Shown here: piece by piece, positions 1 through 10,774 of the stretch
How the letters are laid out: each line of letters starts with the position of its first letter
How positions within the stretch are numbered: position 1 is the stretch's first letter
Origin: Aphrocallistes beatrix
Lineage: Eukaryota; Porifera; Hexactinellida; Sceptrulophora; Aphrocallistidae
Assembly (NCBI GenBank): GCA_963281255.1
Contig: OY725488.1
Location: 10,327,524 to 10,391,523, forward strand
Length of the DNA stretch: 64,000 bases
Direction: 5' to 3'
The notes under the pieces: generated by a model
What the model saw: the letters and a program-made list of their open reading frames with translations, nothing else
Told to the model about the DNA's origin: nothing
Database searches by the model: none
Translations under genes and position numbers: made by a program

Positions 1-394
1 ATAAGTCTATAACTCGCGAGTCTTGAGTCTCATGACTCGAGTCATCGGAATTTGGGACGAGTCAGATGACTCGATGACTTGTGAAAAGCCCTGGATAATT
101 TCAAGGTTATTCTCATTCATTTTGTCATCAATATATACTATTAAAACTATCGTATCTCAACAATGTAGTACTCCCACATAGCCCATTATGATAAAATTAA
201 AATATAATAAGTATGTTCAATCCCGGGATCTTGGGATTAAACAAGATGCCAATCCCGAAATTCCGGAACTGTAAAAATACCCCGGGAGTGGAGTCCTTAT
301 TTCCAATGATTTAAATAAATGGAAAACAATCCTACTGAATACTGGCCTAATAATAACAAATTAAAATTTGTAAATTGTAGTATAAGTTCACATA
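1..394. repeat. Degenerate repeat fragments, no gene
   Basis: Bases 10-95 carry several copies of the short palindrome ACTCGAGTCA and its variants, and end in AAAAGCCCTGG, which resembles a hAT-type transposon terminus. Bases 220-290 carry CCCGGGA and AATCCCG motifs like those in the 600-bp hAT element at 30305. No flanking target duplication was found and no coding sequence is seen. Confidence 0.35.
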
Positions 395-2749
395 TCAGAT
401 GATGAGTGAACTTGAAAGTATCCCCTCGCCAACGTGAAGCGCCAGTTTCATCATCACGGGCTGGCATTCCTTTTCAAGGTCCTTCTGATGGAACTCGAAC
501 TCTTCCTTCGTCGCGGTCTGGATAGAGCAGAGCCAGGTGACTGCTTCCTTCACTTTGTCTAACACCTTCTTCTTATCCTCTTCCGTGATCTTGTTCTTCA
601 CTCTGTCATCCTCTACCGTGCTCTTGACTTGGTAAGCGTAGCTTTCGAGGGAATTCTTGGCTTGGATGCGTTCTCTCTGTGCTTCATCTTCACTTTTGAA
701 CTTCTCTGCCTCATCAACCATTCGCTTCATCTCAGCATCTGAGAGTCTGCTCTTGTCATTCTTGATGGTGATCTTCTCCATCTTATTGGTGCTCTTGTCC
801 ACAGCACTCACGTTCATGATTCCATTACCATCAACGTCGAAAGTCACGTCGATCTGTGGTACACCTCTGGGCGCAGGCGGGATTCCAGTCAGTTCGAATT
901 TTCCTAGCAAGTTATTGTCGGTAGTCAAGGCTCGTTCTCCTTCGAACACTTTTATAGGGAGGACTGACTGGTTGTCTGAGTAAGTGGTCAACGTGAGATG
1001 CTGCTTGGTGGGGATGGAGGTGTTACGCTTGATAACGGTGGTCATGACGCCGCCTGCAGTCTCAACTCCGAGTGAGAGCGGAGCTACGTCGATGAGAAGA
1101 ACGTCTTGTAACACTTCAGAGGTGTCTCCTCTCAAGATGGCAGCCTGGACAGCTGCGCCATAGGCTGCAGCCTCGTCGGGGTTGATACTTCTGTTCAATT
1201 CTTTCCCATTGAAAAAGTCCTGGAGAAGTTTCTGGATCTTAGGAATGCGACTGGAGCCACCTGCCAGCACGATATCTTGGATTTCACCCTTGCCTAGGCC
1301 CGCGTCTCTGAGGGCTTTCTCCACTGGCTCCAGCGTCCCTCTGAACAGGTCCTGGTTCAGCTCCTCGAAGCGTGCCCGGGTGATGCTAGTGTAGAAGTCG
1401 ATCCCTTCGAAAAGCGAGTCAATCTCGATGTTAGCTTGAGCGCTGTGCGAGAGAGTTCGTTTGGAGCGTTCGCAAGCCGTCCTGAGACGACTTAAAGCGC
1501 GCTTGTTGGTGAAGAGGTTCTTTTTGTTCTTGCGCTTGAACTCGCCTAAGAAATGGTTCACCATTCGATTGTCGAAGTCTTCTCCGCCCAAGTGGGTATC
1601 ACCAGCTATGCTCTTCACTTCGAAGATTCCCTCATCGATTGCAAGAACTGAGACGTTGAAAGTCCCGCCGCCCAGGTCGAAGATGAGCACGTTTCTCTCT
1701 CCACCGGTCTTCTTGTCCAGCCCGTAGGCGATAGCGGCTGCAGTAGGTGCGTTGATGATTCGAAGCACGTTCAGTCCAGAGATAATTCCGGCGTCTTTCG
1801 TAGCTTGTCGCTGCGCATCGTTGAAGTAAGCGGGAACTGTCAAAACCGCGTCCGAGACTGTCTTTCCGAGGTAGTCTTCCGCTGTCTCCTTCATCTTCAG
1901 CAGGACCATGCTGGAGATCTCCTCAGCGTAGAAGTTCCTCTTCTCGCCCCTGTACTCCACTTGGATCTTGGGCCGACCAGCATCGTTGATGACAGTGAAA
2001 GGCCAGTGCTTCATGTCGCATTGGACGATGGGGTCATCGTAGCGACGTCCGATGAGACGCTTCGCACCGAACACAGTGTTTGAAGGGTTCATGGCGACCT
2101 GGTTCTTGGCTGCGTCTCCGATCAGTCTCTCTGTGTCGTTGAAGGCTACGTAGCTGGGTGTGGTGCGGTTTCCTTGATCGTTTGCAATAATTTCCACTTT
2201 CCCATGCTGGAATATTCCCACACAAGAGTAGCAGGTACCGAGATCAATGCCGACTGCTGACATATTCCCATTCTTAGACTTGGTCGCTATACCTGATGGA
2301 AGATAGAGTTGAGTGTATCCACAACGACACATTCTATTTATACAATCTTTTAATTCATTCACTCTCCACGTTAACTTCACATTAGGAATATCAATGTCCA
2401 TTTCTCTCTTCGGACTTTCTATTGCTTCAGAAAGTTCAGAAAAATGTGTCTCAGTTGGATTGAACTTTCGAAGAATTCCATCAATCTTAAATTCTAATTC
2501 TCGAATGTGCTTTTGAGTTTCAATTATCTTCTTTTCTACTCCAGCATTCACTTCGCACAAAATATTCTCCAATTCTCCTATTATTGATATTTCTTTCTTT
2601 TCGATAAGATTTCTCATTTCTTTGCAGACTATTCTTACTTCCGACTTCTTTCTTTCAATCATTTCTCTAAACGAGTTCACTTTATTCTGGAGTTTGTCAC
2701 TCACTTCGAATAAACTAGCAGGTACAGATCCTGGATCTGCTGTTGCCAT
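395..2749 (-). CDS. Chimeric protein: NHL-family coiled-coil N-terminus fused to HSP70
   Basis: One uninterrupted 784-residue frame. Residues 1-about 145 match the N-termini of the NHL proteins at 4777 and 11280: the MATADPGS start, a coiled coil, the DIPNVKL-WRV segment and the CRC motif. About 13 residues of a first NHL repeat remain (QLY-PSGIAT). At residue 163 an HSP70 begins ([10 protein letters not shown]) and runs through the ATPase domain, the substrate-binding domain ([11 protein letters not shown]) and most of the lid. P-loop-like DLGT, catalytic Lys (residue 230, K71 in bovine Hsc70) and IFDLGGGT are present. Asp206 of Hsc70 is Asn here (residue 365), and Asp69 is Gly (residue 228). 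The tail ends in LSSSLII without the cytosolic EEVD motif. The HSP70 part is intronless and clearly more GC-rich than the N-terminal part, as expected for a retrocopy. The start ATG and 5' flank are those of the NHL paralogues, so the chimera probably uses their promoter. Confidence 0.9.
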   Translation of the reverse strand: MATADPGSVPASLFEVSDKLQNKVNSFREMIERKKSEVRIVCKEMRNLIEKKEISIIGELENILCEVNAGVEKKIIETQKHIRELEFKIDGILRKFNPTETHFSELSEAIESPKREMDIDIPNVKLTWRVNELKDCINRMCRCGYTQLYLPSGIATKSKNGNMSAVGIDLGTCYSCVGIFQHGKVEIIANDQGNRTTPSYVAFNDTERLIGDAAKNQVAMNPSNTVFGAKRLIGRRYDDPIVQCDMKHWPFTVINDAGRPKIQVEYRGEKRNFYAEEISSMVLLKMKETAEDYLGKTVSDAVLTVPAYFNDAQRQATKDAGIISGLNVLRIINAPTAAAIAYGLDKKTGGERNVLIFDLGGGTFNVSVLAIDEGIFEVKSIAGDTHLGGEDFDNRMVNHFLGEFKRKNKKNLFTNKRALSRLRTACERSKRTLSHSAQANIEIDSLFEGIDFYTSITRARFEELNQDLFRGTLEPVEKALRDAGLGKGEIQDIVLAGGSSRIPKIQKLLQDFFNGKELNRSINPDEAAAYGAAVQAAILRGDTSEVLQDVLLIDVAPLSLGVETAGGVMTTVIKRNTSIPTKQHLTLTTYSDNQSVLPIKVFEGERALTTDNNLLGKFELTGIPPAPRGVPQIDVTFDVDGNGIMNVSAVDKSTNKMEKITIKNDKSRLSDAEMKRMVDEAEKFKSEDEAQRERIQAKNSLESYAYQVKSTVEDDRVKNKITEEDKKKVLDKVKEAVTWLCSIQTATKEEFEFHQKDLEKECQPVMMKLALHVGEGILSSSLII

Positions 2750-3371
2750 TATAGACTTGCTATTATTTTATTTGAGAACAGTTCAGTTATACAAAAGTAT
2801 ATTTTATTCAGAATATTAAATTAAATTAATTTAAATACATTAGTAATAACATCTCATTGAAATACTATACTCTTTCATAGGACTATAGTTTGTGAAATCT
2901 TATATATTAAAACGCTAGGAATTTTTGCTTATCTGGATTGATTGAAGAATTGGGAAAGTCGTAGAGATAAGAAAATTGAAAATTGCAGATATTGACTCTT
3001 TGTGTAAACTAAAACAATGTTGTTAACTATCATTAAAATATACTGAAATTGAATAAAATGTAGCGATTTTTGGAAGAGTATAATCTAAAAAGTTAATGTC
3101 ATTCCCAAATAAATAACAGTCATCATGTTAACGTGATATATTCAAATCACAGAGGATGATTAGTAATGTGAGTTCTTTCGAATGCTTGGGATTTTTTAGA
3201 CTTTACTACACTTCGGTAGCTTCTTTCGTATGAATTAATTTCAGTTGCATTTTGTCTGAACTTCAACTACAGATTGACTGGACTCGATACTCACAAGAAT
3301 CATTAGCTATGTGATGAGTAAATCTTGAAAATCGTGTTAAAAGACAGTTTAGAGGGTCAATATATGCCTAA
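2750..3371. other. 5' flank of the chimera, AT-rich, otherwise featureless
   Basis: The first 60 bases upstream of the ATG (TATAGACTTGCTATTATTT and beyond) match the same positions before the NHL genes at 6042 and 12512, so the 5' UTR or promoter is shared by the three paralogues. Beyond that I see no gene, RNA or repeat. Confidence 0.5.
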
Positions 3372-3593
3372 CTATGCACAGCTAGCAGTGCGAAATCGAA
3401 CAAGGGGTTGAATTTCTTTCTCAATCCCTTCTCCCCTGTAGCTAGCTACTAGCTGATCTATCTCTGATAACAGCATTGCTTCTCTATCATGTAGTAGTTG
3501 GTGAGAATGAAGAAACTTGGATCTTATCTCTTCTCTTACTTTCTCCACCTGAGATAGGAATGATTCACTTCCAGAATTATTCGAACTTGCCAT
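3372..3593 (-). pseudogene. Short coiled-coil N-terminal fragment, truncated
   Basis: From an ATG at 3593 a 73-residue frame reads MASSNNSGSESF, then a charged helical stretch (QVEKVREEIRSKF, LLHDREAMLLSEID). It resembles the N-terminal coiled coil of an NHL or B-box-type family and stops in TASCA. No NHL repeat or splice donor is evident after it, so I call it a truncated copy or an isolated first exon. The function is unknown. Confidence 0.45.
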
Positions 3594-4776
3594 AACATAG
3601 AAACTAATCAAATGAGAGACCTTAAAAATTACAACGAGTTTGAATTGTAAATGGTGACAGTTTTGCTAAGACGATCGAAGTACTGTTGAGATTTGTGATA
3701 TCATTGCGTAGTCAGACATTGAAATATGTTTGTTTATAACGAATACATTAAATGGTAATACTTGTGTCGCACACTACATTAAGATCGTGGGACCATAAGA
3801 TAGTGCACAATAGGTCATATACTGTATTACGAGCCTATACAGTACACGAACAAAAGCATTTGACCAACATGAAAACTTCCATACAAATAGTATTAAAGTG
3901 GGTTTAATAATATAGGAATATGTACTCGAACTGTAAGAAATACTCTAACTTGATTTTAAATAAATAATCTACACATTCTATTCATGCATAATTGGGGGCC
4001 TCAACTCAATAGCTAACTCCCTAGTTTAAAAAGATCCACTTTTGATACGATACCTGATGCCATTTGTAGTGACATAAAGTGACAGGTTGATAATTTTCTA
4101 AATGAGGATAAGTATTACAAAGTTTCAAAACTGCATAAATGTATTTACAATAAGAGTATATGATAGCACTGATTAGAACTTTCTGACCGCCCTAAGTAAC
4201 TCTGACAAAAGATTTAATTTCCTAAATTCAACTCTGACTAATTCGAATGCGTATTATTCGAATCTGGAATCCGATTAGGTACATTCTATACTGTTTAGAA
4301 GCAATCCTCTTCATGAATAGACCCATTTTAGTACAATTTGTATTTGAAATAATGAAGTGTTCAAATATGTTTGTCCCTTTGGTACATATAAGAGGTTGCG
4401 TATATTTAGCATTACATTCGAGGAATGCGATGAGTTCTGGAGTTGGAATACAAGCAAAAAGATAATTGCGACAACTTTTGAACTTTTATGCCAAATTAAA
4501 GTCATTTACCAATAGTTTGTACTTATATGGAGGTAACCTCAAAATATCTGGCGAAAGCGTTACTCACAAAAGTATCGCATTTCGGAGGTTCATGGTCGTA
4601 ATTAATTATAACATTTCAACACAAGATTAAATAGTTATTACACATCAAAATTTTCAATCGAAACTATCGTGATAACAAATGTGGAATAAATGTAAAACTA
4701 ACAAAATCAAAAGTCAATAAAAATAGAAAAAGGAAGCCAACAAATAAATTCAAGTTTCAAAGTTGTATAAAAAAGT
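3594..4776. other. AT-rich intergenic DNA, nothing recognised
   Basis: No convincing coding sequence, RNA gene or bounded repeat on either strand. The short open frames here (for example 4247-4465) show no domain and no paralogue elsewhere in the window. Confidence 0.5.
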
Positions 4777-6042
4777 TTATAAATAAGAAAATATTTGTAA
4801 TATATGACTCCTATTACGATCAATCGTAAAAATAGTCCCGAAATCATTCACTGATATCACAAGAAGATCTTGAAACTGTCCTTTCTCAGATCCTTTCTCA
4901 CCGAACTGGATGAGTAGCTTCCCTTCATTGAAAAATATCTTCACTTTAGAGTCTCCATTGTCTGCTACTAAGATGTTCTGTTGCTGATCTAGACATAAAC
5001 AATAAGCACAGTTAATGCTATCTTTCTTAACAACACATCTTGTCAAAATCCCTTCTCTAGAAAATACTTGAATTGGAAAATCAGTTTTGATTAGCAAAAT
5101 GTAAAACAGTTCTTGAGATAGAGATATATCACTGATTTCAGTATCTTGATTACAGAATCCAGTCTTGAGAGATATTCTGCCATCCTCAATCAAATCTTGA
5201 GTTAACACTATTAAAGTCATTCCCTTCCATTGACCGACATAAATACGGATATTATCCGTACACATACTTCTGAGATTAAAATCATAAGATTTGGACTTTT
5301 CTACCTTCTCAGTGAATCCATTCAACTTAAGAATTGCTTCATAACATTGTACATAAATTGATTGGTTGAGAAACAGAATATTTTTTGGATTTTGGATTTC
5401 ATTATCTTTAACAGATCTGATCCATTCTCCTTCTCTAGAGAAAATCTGGACTCTGTGACTGTCAGCTACATAAATGTTCTCATTCATAGGGTTAGTCGCT
5501 ATACCCCATGGATTATAGAGTTGATTGTCTCCTCTTCCTTCTTCGCATTTACTCCATTTCAGTTGATACTGATTTTCTTCGTTATAAACTAGAATATGTT
5601 GATCACAACGACACATTCTATTTATACAATCTTCCAATCCATTCACTCTCCAATTCAACTTCACATTAGGAATGTCAATATCTATTTTTCTTCTTACCGA
5701 AGCTATTGAATTAGATATCTCAATTTGGGGTTTTAAATCTGGATCTAATGTTTCAAAAACTCTTTCCATTTCTTTCTTGTGCATTTCGATCTCTTCAATC
5801 TTTTCCTCAGTTTCAGTTTTCTTCTTCTCAATTTTAGTATTCACCTCTTCCCAAATGGTATCCAATTCTCGGATTATTGCTTCTTCTTTCTTTTCGATAA
5901 GAATTCTCATTTCTTTGCTGACTCTTCTTACTTCCAACTTCTTCCTTTCAATCATTTCTCTAAACGAGTTCACTTTACTCTGGAGTTTGGTACTCACTCC
6001 GAATAAACTAGCAGGACCAGATCCTGGATCTGCTGTTGCCAT
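4777..6042 (-). CDS. Coiled-coil and NHL-repeat protein
   Basis: A 421-residue intronless frame. It has an N-terminal [14 protein letters not shown], a Glu/Lys-rich coiled coil (about residues 15-110), the family linker DIPNVKLNWRV with a CRC cysteine motif (about 145-150), and then NHL-type beta-propeller repeats to the end. Repeat signatures include PWGIATNPMNENIYVADS, REGEWIRSVKD, QQNILVADNGDSKVKIF and GTIFTIDRNRSHILQIF. The organisation is TRIM- or NHL-like, but no RING or B-box is present. NHL propellers bind protein or RNA; the partner here is unknown. The paralogue at 11280 is clearly homologous over its whole length. The start is supported by the same MA-ADPGS start in all three paralogues. 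Confidence 0.85.
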   Translation of the reverse strand: MATADPGSGPASLFGVSTKLQSKVNSFREMIERKKLEVRRVSKEMRILIEKKEEAIIRELDTIWEEVNTKIEKKKTETEEKIEEIEMHKKEMERVFETLDPDLKPQIEISNSIASVRRKIDIDIPNVKLNWRVNGLEDCINRMCRCDQHILVYNEENQYQLKWSKCEEGRGDNQLYNPWGIATNPMNENIYVADSHRVQIFSREGEWIRSVKDNEIQNPKNILFLNQSIYVQCYEAILKLNGFTEKVEKSKSYDFNLRSMCTDNIRIYVGQWKGMTLIVLTQDLIEDGRISLKTGFCNQDTEISDISLSQELFYILLIKTDFPIQVFSREGILTRCVVKKDSINCAYCLCLDQQQNILVADNGDSKVKIFFNEGKLLIQFGEKGSEKGQFQDLLVISVNDFGTIFTIDRNRSHILQIFSYL

Positions 6043-6122
6043 TATAGACTTGCTATTATTTCAATTAAGAATAGAGTAGAAACAACTACAATTTATTTAA
6101 AATGAAATTAATATCATATACG

Positions 6123-6308
6123 CACTGGCGTAGCTTACACCTATGTCGCCCGGGGCGGATGTATTTCATGCCGCCCCTCAACACATATTTCAGGAAAAAT
6201 TCTGAGTTTACCAACATATATTTTATGAAACACAAGGTCAAGTGCCGCCCCCTATTAAGCGCCGCCCGGGGCGGTCCGCCGCCCTCGCCCTCCCTAGCTA
6301 CGCCACTG
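6123..6308. mobile_element. hAT-type MITE with exact 8-bp target duplication
   Basis: Termini CACTGGCGTAGC and GCTACGCCACTG are inverted. They are flanked by identical CATATACG at 6115-6122 and 6309-6316. CAGTGGCGTAGC is a widely seen hAT-type end. The interior is GC-rich and has no coding capacity. Confidence 0.85.
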
Positions 6309-6461
6309 CATATACGTACTATAAACTCATACTTATCCTAAGATTGTAATTTACCACAAAGAAATTATATATCCCAGTGACTTGCACTCCAGTCTTATTC
6401 TTAGTTTACTTTGATACAACTATGAATGTATGTGTATGCTTCATAACTGCATCTTCATAAG

Positions 6462-6798
6462 GGGCGCATGCATTTGTCCGAATTTCTTACTAATTTTTGT
6501 GCATTTGTCCGAATGGAGCTTTGTAAGTTCTGCATTTGTCAGAATTTCATAGTTTGCAAATAAACATCACTCCTAAAAACTGCAAAATCCTAGCATTACA
6601 ATATATCCCCCGACCAAAATGCCTCAATGGTCCCAAAGGGGAGCAAGATGCCTCACCTAAAAGGCCTCTACACACACCCCTTTATTCAGAAAAACACTTT
6701 TAGGACAAATGCATACTTCAGTCGGACAAATGCATACTTCAAAATTCGGACAAATGCAGAACTTACAAAAATCAATTCGGACAAATGCAGCTTCCCCC
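6462..6798. mobile_element. Fold-back MITE built of CATTTGTCCGAA subrepeats
   Basis: The left arm holds three copies of GCATTTGTC(C/A)GAA, and the right arm holds four copies of its complement (TCGGACAAATGC). TCATAAG flanks both ends (6455-6461 and 6799-6805). The interior is non-coding. Confidence 0.7.
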
Positions 6799-6805
6799 TC
6801 ATAAG

Positions 6806-7287
6806 TATGCATATTTAGGAGATAAATAATATTAGATCGGCTACGATCCAGTAGATTTTTTAAGAGATGATGAACAAAACAATGCTAGACTCTCCCTCGC
6901 TTCTTGAACAACATTATGCATATCAGCAGCCAGTGGGGCAGATTTAGATGAAATTCAAACTACGATTACGGATAATACTAGCCTAGGAGGTTTATGTCAT
7001 TTCGATGGTGTACCAATCTGACTTCTGTATGACCTCCAGTGACAATTTTTCACAATAATTAAGTAGTGATTGAAATCGAGTATCCTTAATGAATGTGATG
7101 TTAAAACAGGATCAATTTTGACCTTAACAGTTAGCATTAATCTTTAAAACATCCCTACAACCAATAATACAGTAACAGTATTTAACTGGACAAATACTAT
7201 ACATCAAAATGATTGACATTTTGATAACTAGAAACTTTATGCAAGAAACATTAATAAACGTTCAAGATACATATGTAAACACGCAGT
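6806..7287. other. Intergenic, nothing recognised
   Basis: AT-rich DNA between the MITE and the 3' end of the ZYG11-like gene. I see no gene or repeat. Confidence 0.5.
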
Positions 7288-9639
7288 TTATTTAAATTCT
7301 GCACATTTTCGAATGATTTCAAGCAACATTATGATTTCTTGGCACAACTTATGATAAATGGAGTCTTTAGGATGTGAAGACAAGATGTCCTGTATTGTCT
7401 TAATGGCTTCTATACTGAGAAGTTCCAGGTAGTACTCGGGCGTTTTATACACCAAATTACAGATAATCCATAAGGAACACAGCAGAATTCGTTTGTCCTT
7501 TGCTTCCAAGCATTCCACTAACAAATCCAATGTATCATAATCCACAGATCTAGCAATGCGATAATCTAGTTGACCAATCACCTCAACGGCTAGAGATAGC
7601 GCTTTTTCCCCACTCTCCTCCCAGCCCCACTTCTCATGTCCCATCGCGAAGTAAGCAGTGAATGCAATGGCACACGAGATTGCATCTTGGTTGTACTTGG
7701 TGTGTTTCTTTAGTACGGTGACTACTGGAGCTAGCAGCTGACGGGAAACAACTGCTGACTCATCTTGAAGACATGACGATGCGATGTTCTCAATGCAACC
7801 CATTATCATACCGATCAATTCCTTATTTTTAGAGTTTTTGCCTAGAACCCGAACCAGTAGTTTGCAATGCTCTCTCTTGCTCAGTCTCAGACAGTTTGGG
7901 AGGCATCGGTATGTGATGCTCATGAGTGAATCACTAGTATCACATAGATCTTCATCTATCGAGTTGTGTGTTATTTTCATATTAATGAGGCACATTAGAA
8001 TGTCTACTCCCCTTAGATCTATCCCAATGTATGCCTTCTGCACGATATCCATTCTAAATAATATCCTGTGTAACGTGCGTAGCGATTCGCTCAGAATGAA
8101 AGGGAGACCGATTCCCATGCTGGAGCATGCTTTTTCTACTACACCCAAAATGAACTTGGAGAGCACGTAATACATTGTCTGATGCGACTGTTTGAAAGAG
8201 GGGATGCATGAAAACAATGAGAAAATCGTATAAGCATTCACCACGAGTCTACCTACTTTTGGTAAGTCTATCTCATTCATTCCAATCCTATGCAGTAGTG
8301 CTACCGAAGTCTCTATTGAACGGCGAACAAGTGTATCACTCAGACTTTTGCGAATAGGATATTCCAACGCATAAAGACAGGCAGTACAACCAATCATTCG
8401 TTCTATATATTGCCAGGAGGGGCGTGAGGAAGACAGGAGAGTTATTATATAGTAATCCAATGCGTCCAACACTAAAGGGATCAATCTAACAGAGAAATCC
8501 TCAGAGTAAATAACAGATTTATTCATTTTGTTGTCAAATATGTGTAAGTACAGCTTTTGCAAGTAATCACTGTTAGTTTTATAATAACGGGCTACAGTGG
8601 AAATCAGGTATTTCTCTTCGCATAACCCTGTAATCTCCTCAGAATGTAGCATAAATTCAAACTTCTCATCTGTGATTGGAGTGTCGTAGAGTCCAAAAAA
8701 GACCAGATTCTTACTGAGAGATGTTAAGAGTTTACCTGGTATCTCATCAAGGTACGGCCAACCAGATATATCAAGGTGAGTGAGGGAGGTGAGTTTGGAG
8801 AGAAAGTCATACATAGGATAAATTTTGTTAAGATAAAATTCGACATCATCAATCAGGTCCGTGATTATAGGGTTCATGTATAGATATAGTTCTTGTAGCA
8901 TAACATCTTTTAAGAAATCGAATGAAGTATCCACACTTTTGACTGAAAAATCGTCGAAGAAATTGGTGAAGTGAAGGTCTAGAATTTGTAGATTATTTAA
9001 AGAAGACAGGATTAAGGCTAGAGTTCCTAAGCAACTTGTGTCCTCCAAATCGAGATAGTAATTATCACTCAAATCTAACTCGACTAGGTTCGAGAAACAA
9101 AAGAGAATTGAGACGCGATGGAATTCCTCACAGTCTTGAAGTTTCAAAGTTTTTAAGGATTGACAAACTTTAGATCCGACTAATTCTTCAAGGATATTGT
9201 CTGATATGTTAAGATTCCCGGAGAAATCGAGCGTTGATAAATTGTACGATTTGAGGTGAATGATCCTAGAAAATGTATAATCTACACTCCGAACACCAAG
9301 CGTTACTTTTGAAAGAGAACATATTTTATCAGAGAAGAATTCTTCAATAAAGTCCATTGGAAAATCTTCATCTTGAAACGCGTGATTGTAGAGAAGATCT
9401 GAAATCCAATAAGGCAAAGCGGACTCTGTAGAAATAGAGAGATTGGAGAATGACCTGAAATAGGAAACTATGTCTGAAATTCCGTAACGGCTGTGAGGAG
9501 TGGCAGAGTCTGATTTCGACTTGTAGGAGTTCCTGACTATATTTGAGAAGGATAAGATGCACATTTCCCAAAGAGGCAGCAAACGCTGGGAATGAATTGA
9601 GAAGTTATTGTCCTCTCCTCTCACTGCCACCCAATTCAT
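7288..9639 (-). CDS. ZYG11: ZYG11-family substrate receptor of a cullin-2 ubiquitin ligase
   Basis: A 783-residue intronless frame, slightly longer than vertebrate ZYG11B (about 740). The N-terminus has a possible Elongin-C (BC-box-like) helix, LWEMCILSFSNI. Residues about 110-340 hold leucine-rich repeats (LDFSGNLNISDN, LVELDLSDN, LTHLDISGWPYLDEI). The rest is helical and ARM-like. The C-terminus keeps family features: a YFA segment, a Trp-rich turn (KWGWEE), then LLVECL and SLWIICNLVYKTPEYYLELL, matching the ZYG11 pattern of LL, W-A-WA and NP-RYC-LL. In animals ZYG11 proteins recognise substrates, including N-terminal glycine degrons, for CUL2-Elongin ligases. The same role here is inferred from family membership. 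Confidence 0.8.
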   Translation of the reverse strand: MNWVAVRGEDNNFSIHSQRLLPLWEMCILSFSNIVRNSYKSKSDSATPHSRYGISDIVSYFRSFSNLSISTESALPYWISDLLYNHAFQDEDFPMDFIEEFFSDKICSLSKVTLGVRSVDYTFSRIIHLKSYNLSTLDFSGNLNISDNILEELVGSKVCQSLKTLKLQDCEEFHRVSILFCFSNLVELDLSDNYYLDLEDTSCLGTLALILSSLNNLQILDLHFTNFFDDFSVKSVDTSFDFLKDVMLQELYLYMNPIITDLIDDVEFYLNKIYPMYDFLSKLTSLTHLDISGWPYLDEIPGKLLTSLSKNLVFFGLYDTPITDEKFEFMLHSEEITGLCEEKYLISTVARYYKTNSDYLQKLYLHIFDNKMNKSVIYSEDFSVRLIPLVLDALDYYIITLLSSSRPSWQYIERMIGCTACLYALEYPIRKSLSDTLVRRSIETSVALLHRIGMNEIDLPKVGRLVVNAYTIFSLFSCIPSFKQSHQTMYYVLSKFILGVVEKACSSMGIGLPFILSESLRTLHRILFRMDIVQKAYIGIDLRGVDILMCLINMKITHNSIDEDLCDTSDSLMSITYRCLPNCLRLSKREHCKLLVRVLGKNSKNKELIGMIMGCIENIASSCLQDESAVVSRQLLAPVVTVLKKHTKYNQDAISCAIAFTAYFAMGHEKWGWEESGEKALSLAVEVIGQLDYRIARSVDYDTLDLLVECLEAKDKRILLCSLWIICNLVYKTPEYYLELLSIEAIKTIQDILSSHPKDSIYHKLCQEIIMLLEIIRKCAEFK

Positions 9640-9888
9640 GCTAATATATTACAAATATATTAATTCTCCAGATTGACATTTTAAAAGAAAAATTACCTCC
9701 AAAAAAAAGAATGGAGATTCTAAAGATTAAACATTGTGGTCAAAATACTGAAATATTAAATGAAAAATGTCAAAAGCAAATCTAGATCACTCTTAACAGG
9801 CTCATTTATCAGGAATACTACGGATTACAACACCAAGTAATACCGATCAGATATCCTTAGATTTGGGAACTATCATTAAAGTTTTCTA
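9640..9888. other. 5' flank of the ZYG11-like gene
   Basis: AT-rich. No distinct promoter element or repeat was recognised before the MITE terminus at 9889. Confidence 0.4.
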
Positions 9889-9927
9889 TAATCCTTACTA
9901 TTAAAACTCGATTAATGTTTACATATA

Positions 9928-10115
9928 CAGTCGACTCCGCTTAATAGGGCCACTGTTTAATCGGGTCAGCCGCTTAATCGGGTCACTATTGGCAGGAGCG
10001 GAATAGCTCTCACACATAGAAGCTAATACAAAATATTTTCGGTTAATAGGGGCTTCCGCTTAATCGGGGCAAAATGTCCTCTGGCCGATGTGGCCCTATT
10101 AAGCGGAGTCGACTG
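9928..10115. mobile_element. pogo/Tigger-like MITE, TA target
   Basis: Near-perfect inverted termini CAGTCGACTCCGCTTAATAG and its complement, flanked by TA on both sides. The interior repeats CGCTTAATCGGG motifs. No coding capacity. Confidence 0.8.
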
Positions 10116-10129
10116 TATATATATATATA

Positions 10130-10292
10130 CAGTTGACTCCGCTTAATAGGGCCACATCGGTCAGAAGACATTTTGGCCCGATTAAGCGGTGTATTAGCTT
10201 CTATGTGTGAGAGCTATTCCGGTCCTGCCAAAAGTGGCCCGATTAAGCGGCTGACCCGATTAAACAGTGGCCCTATTAAGCGGAGTCGACTG
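10130..10292. mobile_element. Second pogo/Tigger-like MITE, adjacent copy
   Basis: The same family as the preceding element (CAGTTGACTCCGCTTAATAG terminus and complement), separated from it by only 14 bp of TA repeat, with TA on both sides. The two copies appear to have inserted independently in the TA-rich part of a family A MITE. Confidence 0.75.
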
Positions 10293-10774
10293 TATATATA
10301 TAAACAAGCGCGCTTCGCTTGCTTGCGCTGCGCGGCTGGCGGATACTTTGTGTCCGCTGGAGGCTCCCTGCGGGCGCCTGGGGTCACATTGGTTAAATTA
10401 TAAGGAAGATAAAATCTCCAAATAGGCTGTCCTACTGTTATAATCGATATCGCACGAAAAATCACCAAATTTGACAATTTTTCAAATTTTTGATGCATAA
10501 TGATGACGTCATAACAAAGTGATGAGTCATCATTTTTTATGATAGTTGCATCATATGTTAGGTATGTTAGTATACATATTCTATTAAAGTTTCAGCCTTC
10601 TATCTCCTATAATGGCTGAGTTATGCTCGAATAACTGCATTGCTTAACTTTTAAAAATGTGACAATGACGTCATAATTCCATGATGAGTCGACATTTTGC
10701 TCTGACCTCAAAACTTAGTGGAGCCATAGCCAAAATACTCCCACATGCCAAAAATCAGCTTCCAAGGATGCACA

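Larger units (their letters stand above)
9889..10774 (+). mobile_element. MITE family A copy, interrupted by two other MITEs
   Basis: Begins with the family terminus TCCTTACTATTAAAACTCG and then a TA-rich stretch. Two pogo/Tigger-like MITEs sit in that stretch (9928-10115, 10130-10292). The element resumes at about 10303 with the GC-rich head (AAGCGCGCTTCGCTTGC, palindrome GGATACTTTGTGTCC) and the body with repeated TGACGTCATAA motifs. It is cut at about 10774 by another element, so the right terminus is missing. Confidence 0.75.

Noticed and set aside
657-2083. Plus-strand frames opposite the HSP70 chimera
   Set aside because: Shadows caused by HSP70 codon use; no domain, and the minus strand is an unmistakable HSP70.
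395-2749. HSP70 chimera as horizontal transfer
   Set aside because: The composition jump is better explained by a retrocopy of a GC-rich host HSP70. The sequence is a typical animal cytosolic HSP70.
7784-8170. A 128-residue plus-strand frame opposite the ZYG11-like gene
   Set aside because: Antisense shadow of the coding sequence with no domain or paralogue.
9889-10774. One single transposon with internal palindromes
   Set aside because: Two pogo-like units each have complete inverted ends and TA duplications, so nested insertion explains the region better.
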